Source: Ailurus styani | Taxonomy: Eukaryota > Chordata > Mammalia > Carnivora > Ailuridae | Length of the DNA stretch: 64,000 nucleotides | Direction: 5' to 3' | Assembly (NCBI GenBank): GCA_002007465.1 | Contig: LNAC01000036.1 | Coordinates: 5,733,911-5,797,910 of the forward strand | Shown: positions 54,902 through 64,000 of the stretch, in pieces | Layout of the letters: each line of letters starts with the position of its first letter | Numbering within the stretch: position 1 is the first letter of the stretch | Notes under the pieces: model-generated | The model's input: only the letters and a program-made list of their open reading frames with translations | Database searches by the model: none | What the model was told of the DNA's origin: nothing | Made by a program: the position numbers and the translations under genes

Positions 54902-56300
54902 TTTTTTCTGTTAGTGCTAAAAATTCTAATAGCAAATATGAGATTGCTTTAAAAGACATAATAACATTAATAGAAACGATTGTCCCTGGCAGCACAATAA
55001 ATGAAATTAGAAGCTCTTAAAATTGTGCACTTGCAACAATGTTAGTGTGAAATATAATCATTGAATTGCTTTGTTCCTTTTTCCAATAAAAGGTGGAAGC
55101 CATTGAGTGTTGTTATTAGGCTGGCTAAGCTGGGCTTCTGAACAGCATAGTTTTGTGTGTCTGAAGCTTTTGAAGTCCCACGATTCCTTCTGCTTGCTAA
55201 TTCTTCCATTTGTTTGATTTTTGGTACAAAGAAAATGAAAGAATATGATGAGATTATGGCATTTTAAGTCAATATTTATTAAAAAATCAATCTAGATGAA
55301 AATCTGCCCATCCCTCTAATTAGATGAGGCAACTTGAGGTTGATTTTTAATTGCAAAAGTAATTACACGGAGCAGATAGCCAGTGACATTTGATTATCTA
55401 GGTGATTGATTAAAAAGCCGAGCTCACCGAGCAGATTGCCAGCCAGGGAATCCAGACAAAAGAGCAAATTAAAAAAGTTGTCCTGTTAGTAATCACAAAA
55501 TTCGAGGATGAAATTACAGAGCCAAACACCTCCATTGCCCCTCATCTTCATCACTGATTCCGTAGCATTCACTCCAGCGTCTGATAAAGAAATGGATTAG
55601 TGTGAAATTAATTGAAGAGGAGACAAAAAATGGGAACCGAATTCACGGCTGAGAATAAGGCTTTTAACGAGTTGAAACAAATTTCTCCAGTTTTATAGTA
55701 AAGTTTTTTGTTGGTTGTTTTTTTTGTTTTTTTGGTTTTTTGTTTTTTTTGGCAAGAGAGATGTTTTCATAAGGGATCTTTTCAGAATGTTTGATGATAT
55801 TAATTTATCTATTAAGAGAGAAGGAGGGGGGAAATCTCACTTTCTCACAGAATAGGATATTAAGATGTCTTGCTTGTTCTTCATTTCATTATAACATGAA
55901 AGCCTGGGGAGCAGGCTGTACATTTGGCCAGAGAATCCTTGGATCTGTAAACAGCCCCGGCTGACATATTGAGCAGAATAATGAAGGGGCTTCTCGGTCA
56001 TTCAGAGGGACCCCAATGGGGTCCACTTGAGACTGTGGCTAAGGTGGAATGGGTGCGTACCAGAGCAGTCCCCAGGAGGACGTTGGCGCTGGCTCACAGC
56101 AGTAAGTCTAGGTCCTCAGGAGTCCCCGAAAAGCAAAAGGGAAACTGAGACTGGCCTACCCAGTGCAGCTGTGGCGGCATTGTGAGTTCCGGGCCGCTCC
56201 CTGGGACTGCTCCTCAGTGCCGCTGTGGGTAGGATGTAATGAAGCAGTCAGGAGATAAGGTCCAAATCACCGGTAACATCTCTCCTTCTGCTTTGTCGGC
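54898..56300. promoter_or_regulatory. Repeat-free, homeodomain-motif-rich block; best enhancer candidate
   Basis: 1.4 kb with no transposon and only a T/G-rich tract at 55706-55751. The core at 55260-55690 carries TAATTA at 55317-55322 and 55360-55365, TTAATTG at 55347-55353, a PBX/HOX-type TGATTGATTA at 55403-55412, CTGATAA near 55581 and ATTAATTG at 55607-55614. Motif clustering and the lack of insertions are typical of ultraconserved-type developmental enhancers. Target gene unknown. Confidence 0.5.
55703..55752. repeat. T/G-rich low-complexity tract
   Basis: T-runs broken by single or paired G (ttttttgttggttgtttttt). Similar tracts lie near 28705-28815. They could be remnants of A-tails but no element adjoins. 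Confidence 0.8.
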
Positions 56301-57116
56301 AGATGCCGTCCAGGCAGAAAGTTGGATGAGTGTGTGATGGACTCCTTACAGCCATCCAGGGCAGCTGATTTCAGCTATTTCCGGGGTTCTGAGCCTGCAC
56401 GAGCCACAGGGAGACGCACGTTTCAGGAGGCAGATGCTTGGATTCTAGTTAATGCCATCCCTCCCTTGTATTCAGGATTTTGCTTTTTCCAGAACCCACT
56501 GATACCTTCAAAATATGCTTTGGGTAAGGCAGTTTGATATTCTGGTTAGGAGTTCAAGGTCTTGGGAAACAATGTGTTGTCATGCAATGCAACTGAATTT
56601 ACACACACCCTCTGACCTAGCAGGTCTTCCAGAAGGCATGTGTCCTAGAAAAACGTGCAATGGACGTGAGGAGACGCATGTGAGAACGTTCCTACCAACG
56701 TGGTTCTTACAGTTGCCACAAACAGGGAACAGACCGAATTCTCATTATCTGAGAAACAGATGCAGAAATTGAGGTGTATCACTTAATAGCACAGTATACA
56801 GGCAATAACATTTTACTTGCCCAAGCAGCAAGACGAAAAAGAATATTTAATGAATAATTCCATATATTCAAAGCTCAAAAATCAGGAAAAGCTAAATTAT
56901 ACTGTCTAAGAATCTGTAGGTGGTGTGAGGGGAGGGTGACAATGAGGAAGGACGTGCAGTGAGCCTGAGGTATTTGCAGTACTCTAATTTTTGTCACTGG
57001 TGGTAGTTATCCATTTTTTGGTCCAACTGCACGTCTATGATTTGTGGGTTTTGTTTTTTTTTCCGAATGTAAGAGTTCACATGTATACATACTGGTAAAT
57101 AGATCTATATGAGTTT
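56301..57116. other. Unique non-coding sequence
   Basis: 56530-57010 has text like 'ctagcaggtcttccagaagg' and 'ggttcttacagttgccacaa' that could be an old interspersed repeat; not assigned. Open frames below 90 codons. Confidence 0.4.
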
Positions 57117-57393
57117 AAAAATAAATCCTTAGAAGCGCCTGGGTGGCTCCATCAGTTAAGCCTCTGACTCTTGACTTCGGCTCAGGTCGTGATCTCAGGG
57201 TCATGGGATTGAGCCCTACTTTGGGCTCTGTGCTGGGCGTGGAGCCTGCTTAAGATTTTCTTTCTCCCTCTGCCCCTCCCTTCCCCACACACGTTTGTAC
57301 TCTCAAACTCTCTAAAAAAAAAAATAAAATAATAATAATAATAAATACATAAGTAAAAAGATAAAACAAATAAATATAAAAATAAATCCTTAG
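57117..57393 (+). mobile_element. Can-SINE, old-type body with perfect 16-bp target duplication
   Basis: Body 57133-57377: 'agcgcctgggtggctccatc', 'agttaagcctctgactcttg', 'acttcggctcaggtcgtgat', 'cctgcttaagattttctttc'. Tail A11 then AAT/AAAT repeats. Flanks AAAAATAAATCCTTAG at 57117-57132 and 57378-57393 are exact. Confidence 0.96.
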
Positions 57394-57539
57394 GACACTC
57401 GACAGATACACGCCAGTGGCAAGGGAGGGAAAGGAGACTACAGACGTGGCACTTCACTTTCACTAGCAGTGTTTCATCCCTCGTATTAAAAATAACACCC
57501 TTTTATTTAACAATTTCATTCACTGTGGAGTGAGAAAAA

Positions 57540-57755
57540 CAACAATTTTTTTTAAAGATTTTATTTATTTATTTGACACAGAGAGAGAGAGATCACAGTA
57601 GGCAGAGAGACAGGCAGAGAGAGAGGAGGAAGCAGGCTCCCTGCTGAGCAGAGAGCCCCATGCGGGCCTCGATCCCAGGACCCTGAGATCATGACCTGAG
57701 CCGAAGGCAGAGGCTTTAACCCACTGAGCCACCCAGGCGCCCAAGCAACAATTTT
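57540..57755 (-). mobile_element. Can-SINE, young mustelid-type
   Basis: Body 57550-57743, antisense, with 'catgcgggcctcgatcccag', 'catgacctgagccgaaggca' and 'aacccactgagccacccagg'. Flanks CAACAATTTT at 57540-57549 and 57746-57755. Confidence 0.95.
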
Positions 57756-58240
57756 ATTCACTGTGTTCGAGCGCTTTTATTTAAGAAGCTATACCGAATA
57801 TGGCAAAATGTTAACAAACATAAATTCTAGCTCATGGGAACGTGAATACTTCAAAATCTTTATTTCTGTAATTTTCCTTTTAAAAACTTCTGGGGAAAAA
57901 AGGGGAAACACTTCATATGAAAAACACTCTCATAAGGACACACACTATGCTCTTCGTGGGCGTCAAAGGAGGAAGGGCCCAGTTGGCCTGAGGTGAGCGT
58001 GGAAGGTTCCCGAAGGAGGCGGCGTTTGAGAACCGTGGCAGGTCAGTAGACGTTCAGCAGCTGGACAAAGCGGATCAGGCGCTCAGGTGGAAAAGCACCT
58101 CACACTTGGAGGACGCTGCGGGCACCTGGTATTAGTGGAAGCCCCCCTCTGGAACTCGGTTTCCCCACCTGTCAAATGAGCCATGTTTCCATCTCGCACG
58201 GAGAACGCTCCAGAAAGTCGGGAGGGAACTCGGTATAGCA
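57756..58240. other. Unique non-coding sequence
   Basis: No recognised repeat; several CpGs between 57950 and 58110. No gene. Confidence 0.45.
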
Positions 58241-58490
58241 AAAGCGGTTAAAATCTGGTCTTTGGTCACAGCTTACCCAAATTCAAGTGCAGCGCCACTG
58301 CTTATTAGCAGTGAGGGCTTGGGCGAGATGGTCCATCTCCCTGGACTCCTCTTGCCTTGTCCGTAAGACTAGTGACAAAGGCGTGTTGGTGTTTACCTCG
58401 TGGGACTTTTGTAAGAGCGCGGGGAGTTCATACACTTTAAAAAATGTAGGTCGGTGTCCAGCAGATATTAAGAGCTTGGATTATGATCAT
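58241..58490 (+). mobile_element. MIR SINE, sense, diverged
   Basis: Visible order: 'agcggttaaaatctggtctt', 'ctgcttattagcagtgaggg', 'cttgggcgagatggtccatc', 'ggtgtttacctcgtgggact' and 'ggtgtccagcagatattaag'. Confidence 0.75.
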
Positions 58491-59308
58491 TATGGGAAGA
58501 TTGATTTCTTTATTTCCAGGTGTCTGTGACATCCATTTGTTGCTCTTTCAAAGGTTCTGGCAGATTCATCTCCTCCATCCTCCACGATTTGACAGGCTTA
58601 AGGATTCGGCCGTGTTTGCCTGGGAATTCTCCCGGCCGGGTTGCTCATTTCATCCAGGTCACCCGATGGATGTGTTTCTAGATTTGCCAAGTATTCCCTC
58701 TCCGCAGGTGCCCCTCCTCCTTTAATAGATATTTTTTTGCTGGGATTTCATTAGTTCTTACTTGTCTGAGTTTTTCCCTTCTTATCGTTACTGTCAGCCA
58801 AATTCTCCAAAGGCCACCAGCAAAGCTCCCCCAAATCCATACTCATTAAATTGCCCTCCCGAGGGGAAGGGGACTAGTCCAGGAGATAACAAGAAAGATA
58901 CCATTGTTGCTTTTTCCTTGACGCAGGGCTTTTGAGCGGAGCTTCTTTCTGTTAGGCGTAGGAGGTAAACATTTCCTGGCAGGTGCACTCTGTCTGTGAA
59001 TCGGAAGTGGTTATTGGTGAGGCTGAAGCCCTCGGAGAGGGGTGTCCAGAGGACCAATGGAAGAGTGTCTTTTCCTCACTCAGACTTTAGGGCCGGACAG
59101 CGGAGAGGTAGACAGGAACTCTGGGACCTGAGCCTCAGCTGTCAGACCTGGGTAGATGTGGGGGAATCTTTGCAAGGCCTGGTCCAGCCTTCTCGTGGCC
59201 CAGATAAGAGCTAGAAGCACATTAAAGCTTCCTGATTTCCAACCCATCACTCTGCCATGATCAGCTCAGCAACTCACTGCTGTCTCTAGGTGCAGTAAGG
59301 TGATGGCA
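58491..59308. other. Unique non-coding sequence
   Basis: No recognised repeat and no supported open frame. Confidence 0.5.
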
Positions 59309-59309
59309 C

Positions 59310-59492
59310 AAAGCACTCATTTTTTTTTTTTTTTTTTTATTTNNNNNNNNNNNNNNNNNNNNNNNNNNNNNNNNNNNNNNNNNNNNNNNNNNNNNNNNNG
59401 CCTCGATCCCAGGACCCTGAGATCATGACCTGAGCCGAAAGCAGAGGCTTTAACCCACTGAGCCACCCAGGCGCCCAAAGCACTCATTTTTT
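59310..59492 (-). mobile_element. Can-SINE, mustelid-type, containing a 57-N gap
   Basis: Antisense body 59326-59476. The T-run and the right part ('cctcgatcccaggaccctga', 'aacccactgagccacccagg') are present; 59343-59399 are N and replace the TC-rich and central part. Flanks AAAGCACTCATTTTTT at 59310-59325 and 59477-59492 are exact. Confidence 0.96.
59343..59399. other. Assembly gap, 57 N
   Basis: Lies inside the SINE. With 57 N the SINE spans about 151 bp, against about 200 bp in sister copies, so the gap size is probably under-estimated by about 50 bp. Confidence 0.99.
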
Positions 59493-59570
59493 CATGCCTC
59501 TCTGGAAACACACTGTTTGCAACGTTACTGCCGTTTCTCACACCAAGAGGTGGAAGATTCTACCAAAATC

Positions 59571-60203
59571 TGTGCTGGTCTGCTCAGGCTGCTGTAGCAA
59601 AGGACCACAGCCTGAGGAGCTCCAACAACAGAAGTGTATTCTTTTGGGGCACCTGGGTGGCTCAGTGGGTTAAAGCCTCTGCCTTCGGCTCGGGTCATGA
59701 TCTCAGGGTCCTGGGATTGAGCTCCACATCGGGCTCCCTGCTTGGCAGGGAGCCTGCTTCCTCCTCTCTCTCTGCCTGCCTCTCTACCTACTTGTGATCT
59801 CTCTCTCTCTCTCTCTCTCTCTGTGTCAAATAATAAATAAAATCTTAAAAAGAAAAGAAAAGAAAAGAAAAGAAATGTATTCTTTCACTGTTCTGGAAGC
59901 TAGAAGTCCCAGATCAAGATCAAGTCCACGATCGTATCAGCAAGGTTGGTTTCTTCTGAGGCTTCTCTTCTTGGCTTACAGATGCTTGTCTTTTCCCTGT
60001 GTCCTCACATGGTCTTCCCTGTGGACATGTCTGTGTCCTAAGGACATGAGTCATACTGAGTTGGGGCCCCACCTGACCTCATTTTACCTAAATCATCTGT
60101 TTAAAGACCGTTTCTCCAAATAAAGTCCCATGCTGAGGTAGCGGGAGTTAGGATCTCAGTATATGGAATCTGGGTGAAGTCATGACACATTTCGGTCAGT
60201 GGA
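59571..60203 (-). mobile_element. MaLR (MLT1/MST-like) LTR, split by a Can-SINE
   Basis: Antisense LTR text: 'ctgctgtagcaaaggaccac', 'tctttcactgttctggaagc', 'tagaagtcccagatcaagat', 'tccctgtgtcctcacatggt', 'ggccccacctgacctcattt', 'gaccgtttctccaaataaag'. This is the ERVL-MaLR LTR order. It is a non-coding LTR; no viral genes are seen. Confidence 0.85.
59631..59885 (+). mobile_element. Can-SINE, young mustelid-type, in the MaLR LTR
   Basis: Body about 59645-59871 with 'tgggttaaagcctctgcctt', a (TC)n run of about twelve units near 59800-59823 and an (AAAAG)n tail. Flanks GAAGTGTATTCTTT (59631-59644) and GAAATGTATTCTTT (59872-59885). Confidence 0.96.
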
Positions 60204-60614
60204 ATGTAGCAGAAGTGATGGCACCGGCTCCAAGCCTAGGCCTCGCAAGCCTTCACATGCTTCTGCTCTAGAACCCTGCCAGGCCCACCAGCAGTGAACG
60301 AGCCTGAACTAGCCTACTGGCTACATGGAGCAGAATGGAGACCGTCCTACACTGACCAATAGCCAGCCAACTCCCAGAAGGTCCTCGCTCAGGGTCTCCT
60401 TGTGGTTGGAGACGGACAGCTGATGCCGGGGTGGTCTGAAGGCTAGCTCGTTACCTTAGCTGGCGCTGAGCTAAAAAGCTAGACCAGGCAGGATACATCA
60501 GGCATCTCTCTCTATCCCCACGGGCTCTCCTTGTGGTCCCTCTAGCAGGTGGCTTCGTGGGGGCTCATGACTCCAAAGGTGCATACCCCAAGAGAGATGG
60601 CCAGGCAGAAGCAC
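60204..60614. other. Unique non-coding sequence
   Basis: About 400 bp with no recognised repeat or gene. Confidence 0.45.
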
Positions 60615-60770
60615 TATTGCCCCTTTTAAAATTATTATTAATCCAAATGTTCTCTTAAAAAAAAGTTCAGACCATAAAATTGACTGTTCTAGTGTACAAT
60701 TCTATGAACATTAACACATGTATAGATTCCTGTAACCACTAGCGCCACGAGACATGGGACAGCTTTATCA

Positions 60771-61047
60771 CCCCCCCAAACCCCCTCTTTCACACCTCTC
60801 CCCACTCAGAACCCCTAGTGTCTACCGATCTGTTCTCTATCACCACAGCTTTCTTTCTTAGAATGTTAAATGAATGGAATTATCCACCATGTGAAATTTA
60901 AGACTGGNTACCCCCCCAAACCCCCTCTTTCACACCTCTCCCCACTCAGAACCCCTAGTGTCTACCAATCTGTTCTCTATCACCACAGCTTTCTTTCTCA
61001 GAATGTTAAATGAATGGAATTATCCACCATGTGAAATTTAAGACTGG
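60771..61047. repeat. 137-bp duplicated block on either side of a single-N gap
   Basis: 60771-60907 and 60911-61047 are the same 137 bp of L1 3' UTR, offset 140, differing only at 60827 (G) versus 60967 (A) and 60859 (T) versus 60999 (C). N lies at 60908. Two transitions over 137 bp fit two haplotypes of one locus left uncollapsed. Confidence 0.93.
60908..60908. other. Assembly gap, single N
   Basis: Separates the two copies of the 137-bp block. The left contig stops seven bases into the AAGACTGGCTTCTT target site of the following SINE. Confidence 0.99.
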
Positions 61048-61410
61048 CTTCTTGGGGCACCTGGGTGGCTCAGTCGTTAAGCATCTGTCTTCGGCTCAGG
61101 TCGCAATCCCGGGGTCTTAGGGTCGAGCCCTGCGTCGGGCTCCCTGCTCAGCTGGAAGCCTGCTTCTCCCCCTCCTGCTCCCCTTGCTTGTGTTCCTTCT
61201 CTTACTGTGTCTCTCTCTGTCAAATAAATAAATAAAAATCTTAAAAAAAAAAAAAAAAGTATCCCAGTNAGGGTCTTGGGATGGCGTGCCACCCCACCCT
61301 GCTGTGCATGGAACCTGCTTCAGATTCTCTCTCTCTCTCTCCCTCTACCCCCCACCCTTGTGCACTCTCTCTCCCTCTCAAAAAAAAAAAAAAAAAAAGA
61401 CTGGCTTCTT
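61040..61410 (+). mobile_element. Composite of two Can-SINEs inside one target duplication
   Basis: 61054-61258 is a complete arctoid-type SINE ('tcgttaagcatctgtcttcg', 'ctcctgctccccttgcttgt', A16). After GTATCCCAGT, N (61269), a 3' half of an older-type SINE follows (61270-61396, 'tggaacctgcttcagattct', A20). The outer flanks AAGACTGGCTTCTT (61040-61053 and 61397-61410) are exact. Confidence 0.9.
61269..61269. other. Assembly gap, single N
   Basis: Joins the tail of one SINE to the middle of another of a different subfamily. Confidence 0.99.
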
Positions 61411-62363
61411 TCATTCAGCACAACGCCTTTGAGATCCATCCAAGTGACAGTGTCTATTAATAGTTCATCCTTTTATATTGTTGAGTGATATTTCTTGTAC
61501 TAGAGTTTGTTGATCCATTCATTGAATGAAATTTGGATTGTTTTCAGCTTCTGCCAATTATGTATAGAATTTCTATAAGTGTTTGTGTGTGGATTCTCAT
61601 GGAAACCCAAGTTTTCGCTTCCCTAAGATAACTACCCAAAAGTGAGTTTGCTGGGTCATAGGATAAGCGTAGGTTTAAGTGGATGAGAAACTGCCGAACT
61701 GTTTTCCAGAGGGTTTTGCATTTTGTGTTTTGCATTCCCACCAGCAACAGAGAAGTGATTCAGTGACTCCACACCCTTGTCAGCACTTGGCACGATCAAT
61801 GTTGTCTACCGCAGCCATTTCGAAGGAATGCAGAGGTATCTTAGCAGGATTTTAACTTGCATTTTCCCTAATAGCTAGAAACGTCCAACATCTTTTCAAG
61901 GGCTCATTTGCCATCTGCCTCTTCAGTCTATTCAAATCTTTTGACCATTTTCTGGTTTCAGGTGTTTTTTCTTTTCTTTTTCTTTTTTTCTTTTTTTAAT
62001 TTATCTTAAGTTTTTGTTTTAATTCTGGTTGGTTAACGTAGGGTTTTGTATTAGTTTCAGGTCTGTAATATACTGACTCAGCACTTCCCTACACCACTGT
62101 GTTCATCGGGACAAGTGCCTTCCTTAATGCCCATCACCTATTTTCCCCATGCCTCACCTACCTGTCCGCTCGTAGCCATCAGATTGTTCTCTATAATTAA
62201 GAGTCTGGTTCTTGCTTTGTCTGTCTGTCTGTCTCTCTCTTTCTTATTTTTTTCTCTTTGCCTGTTTGCTTTGTTTCTTTACATTATGTCAAGTGAACTC
62301 ATACGGTATTTGTCTTTCTCTCACTGATCCAACAATCACACTACCGGGTATGTATCCAAATAT

Positions 62364-62639
62364 AAGAACACCTAATTTATTTTGTTTTATTTTATTTTAT
62401 TTTATTTTATTTTATTTTATTTTATTTTATTTTATTTTATTTTATTTTATTTTTTATTATTTGCCCCAGGGGTACAGGTCTGTGAATCATCAGGCTTACA
62501 CCTTTCACAGCACTCACCATAGCACATACCCTCCCCAATGTCCATAACTCATCCACGCTATCACTGCCCTCCCACCCCCCAGTAACCCTCAGTTTGTTTC
62601 GTGAAGATTAAGAGTCTCTTATGAAGAACACCCAATTTA
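62364..62639 (-). mobile_element. Third L1 insertion, 5'-truncated, with 16-bp target duplication
   Basis: Body 62380-62623: (TTTTA)n reversed tail, then reversed L1 3' UTR 'ggtacaggtctgtgaatcat', 'caggcttacacctttcacag', 'ctcagtttgtttcgtgaaga', 'ttaagagtctcttatg'. Flanks AAGAACACCTAATTTA (62364-62379) and AAGAACACCCAATTTA (62624-62639) differ at one base. Same 3' UTR subtype as at 27.65 kb. Confidence 0.95.
62378..62456. repeat. (TTTTA)n pentanucleotide, about 15 units
   Basis: Nearly uninterrupted ATTTT units forming the reversed tail of the inserted L1. Probably an expanded poly-A tail and length-variable. Confidence 0.97.
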
Positions 62640-64000
62640 AAGGGATACATGCTCTCGTATATTTTTAGCAGCATTATTTACAATAGCCGAGATATGGAAG
62701 CAGACCAAGTGTCCGATTGATGAGTAGATAACAAAGATGTGGTCTACATATACAATGGAATATTATTCTTTTGCTCATTTTTTAATTAAATTAAATTAAA
62801 TATTTTCTTATTGTTGAGTTTTAAAAGTTTTTTTAAAATATATTCTGAATACAAGTCCTTTCTCAGGTTTGTGATTTGTGAAATTTTCTTCCAATAAATA
62901 GGCTGTAGGTCCAATCTCGTTATTATCATAATAGTGCTTTTAGCAGGGCAAAGTTTTTAATTTTGATGGATTCTAATATATCAATTTTTTCTTTCAGAAT
63001 CATGCTTTTGGTGCCATGTCTAAAAATTCTTTACCTAATCTCAAATCACAGAGATACTCTCCTCAAAGTTTTGTGACTTTATATTTTACATTTAAATCTA
63101 TGATCCACTTGGGGTTAATTTTTATATAAGTTATGCAGTTTAGGCCAAGGATCATTTTTGTGATATGGATGTTCAATTGTGCCAAAACCATTTGTTGGAA
63201 AGACTGTTCTTTCTCCATTAAAATGCTTTGCACCTTTGATAAAAATTAACTGGCCATATTTGGGTGAATCCATTTCTTGACTCACTATTTTGTTCTGTTA
63301 ATCAGTGTCTGATCTGTGCCCACATCAAACTGTCTTAATTATAGTAACTTTATAGTAAGACTTCAAATAAAATAGTTTGATTCCCTAGACAACATTATTT
63401 TATTTTAACATAATTTTAGCTGTTCTAGTTTCTTTACTTTCCATAAATATTTTAAAATCAACTTGTCTATATCAATGACAAAGAGGAAAGCTGGGATTTT
63501 CATTGAAATTAAGTTACTTCTAAAGATCAACGTAGAGAAAACTGGCATCTTTACTATGTTGGATCTTCTAGTCCATGAACATCCTATATCTATTTAGGCC
63601 CTTTTAAATTTCCTTCAATGGCATTTTGTAGTCTACAGCACATAGAACATGCTCATGATTTGTTGGATTTATACTTAATATTTCACTTAGGGGTGGCGGG
63701 AGGCATGTATTATGGATTTTTTAGTTTCAGTTTCCAATTGCCACTGTTAGTATATCAAAATATAATTGATTTTTGAGTTGAGCTGGTATACTACAGCTTT
63801 GCTAAACTGACTTAGTAGTTCCAGAAGATTTGGTAAATTCCTTGGGGCTTCCTGTAAAGAAAATAATGTAGTCTGAGAACAGGGACAGTTTTGCTTTTTT
63901 CTTCCCAATATGTATAACTTTTATTTCTTTTCCTTCCCTTTTCTCAGCAGCTAGGATTTCCAGTATGATGAACCAGAATGGTTAGAGAGGGCATCTTGCT

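Larger units (their letters stand above)
61938..62783 (-). mobile_element. Twin-primed (5'-inverted) L1 inserted in the older L1
   Basis: Left part (about 61954-62328) is reversed carnivoran L1 3' UTR starting with a T-rich tail: 'ttagtttcaggtctgtaata', 'ccttaatgcccatcacctat', 'gttctctataattaagagtc'. It then switches strand to sense ORF2 ('ccaacaatcacactaccggg', 'gcagcattatttacaatagc', 'gatgtggtctacatatacaa'). The host L1 text CTTTTGACCATTTTCT (61938-61953) repeats as CTTTTGCTCATTTTTT (62768-62783). Confidence 0.82.
60615..64000 (-). mobile_element. Old L1M, antisense, at least 3.4 kb span, interrupted by three later insertions
   Basis: Left part is reversed 3' UTR ('gaacattaacacatgtatag', 'cccctagtgtctaccgatct'), then reversed end of ORF2 (61411-61953, 'ttcattcagcacaacgcctt', 'tgagtttgctgggtcatagg', 'cattcccaccagcaacagag'), resuming at 62768 ('cattttttaattaaattaaa', 'attgttgagttttaaaagtt') and running through ORF2 ('gccaaaaccatttgttggaa', 'tctagtccatgaacatccta') to the window edge. 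Decayed; no intact frame. Confidence 0.9.

Noticed and set aside
61276..61488. Plus-strand open frame across the SINE/L1 junction
   Set aside because: Starts at a gap, reads through a SINE fragment and its A-tail into antisense L1.
1..64000. CRISPR array, bacterial operon, phage or intact endogenous retrovirus
   Set aside because: No direct repeats with regular spacers, no prokaryotic gene layout, and the only retroviral trace is a solitary MaLR LTR without coding sequence.
62780..64000. Functional L1 ORF2 on the minus strand
   Set aside because: The sequence aligns by eye to antisense ORF2 text, but it has many stops and frameshifts and no long frame; it is an old, dead copy.

Overview
The window is nuclear, non-coding DNA from a caniform carnivore, most likely a mustelid (ferret, mink, marten, badger or otter group). 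The diagnostic signal is about 27 copies of the tRNA-Lys-derived Can-SINE. Most carry the head GGGTGGCTCAGTGGGTTAAA and a CTGCCTTCGGCTCAGGTCATG block that I associate with mustelid SINEs. Others are of an older arctoid or basal carnivoran type (TTAAGCATCTG, or GACTCTTGGTTTCGGCTCAG). Ancient mammalian repeats (MIR, L2-like, hAT-Charlie/MER5 and MER20, MaLR LTR, old L1M) fill much of the rest. I recognise no protein-coding exon, tRNA, rRNA, snRNA or CRISPR. The open frames are short, low in complexity or run through SINEs, and look like chance.

Layout. 1-11 kb: unique sequence with MIR, MER20, MER5-type and Can-SINE copies, and an exact 53-bp tandem duplication at 1615-1720. 11.2-12.1 kb: 3' end of an old L1 split by a Can-SINE. 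13-15 kb: L2-like and MIR sequence with a Can-SINE that has a perfect 15-bp target duplication. 15.5-18 kb and 20.3-22.2 kb: long repeat-poor blocks rich in homeodomain-type motifs, candidate conserved regulatory DNA. 22.2-31 kb: microsatellites, L2/MIR, SINEs and a small 5'-truncated L1. 31-42 kb: mostly unique sequence with scattered SINEs and MIRs. 42-49 kb: SINE-dense. 49.0-50.0 kb and 54.9-56.3 kb: repeat-poor, AT-rich, candidate enhancers. 57-60 kb: SINE cluster in and beside a MaLR LTR. 60.6-64 kb: one old antisense L1 into which a twin-primed L1 inserted, itself hit by a third L1, plus Can-SINEs. The host L1 runs off the end of the window.

Functionally this reads as a stretch of intergenic or deep intronic DNA with several probable cis-regulatory islands, of the kind found around developmental genes; the gene served cannot be named from this sequence. 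The strongest original observations concern assembly quality. Single-N gaps at 49000, 54311, 60908 and 61269 and a 57-N gap at 59343-59399 all lie in or beside SINEs. At 49000 the left contig carries 39 nt that are an exact inverted copy of the flank of a different SINE 11 kb away. At 60908 a 137-bp block is repeated with two transitions. I found no new biological system; the best biological leads are the candidate enhancer blocks and the nested, twin-primed L1 structure.
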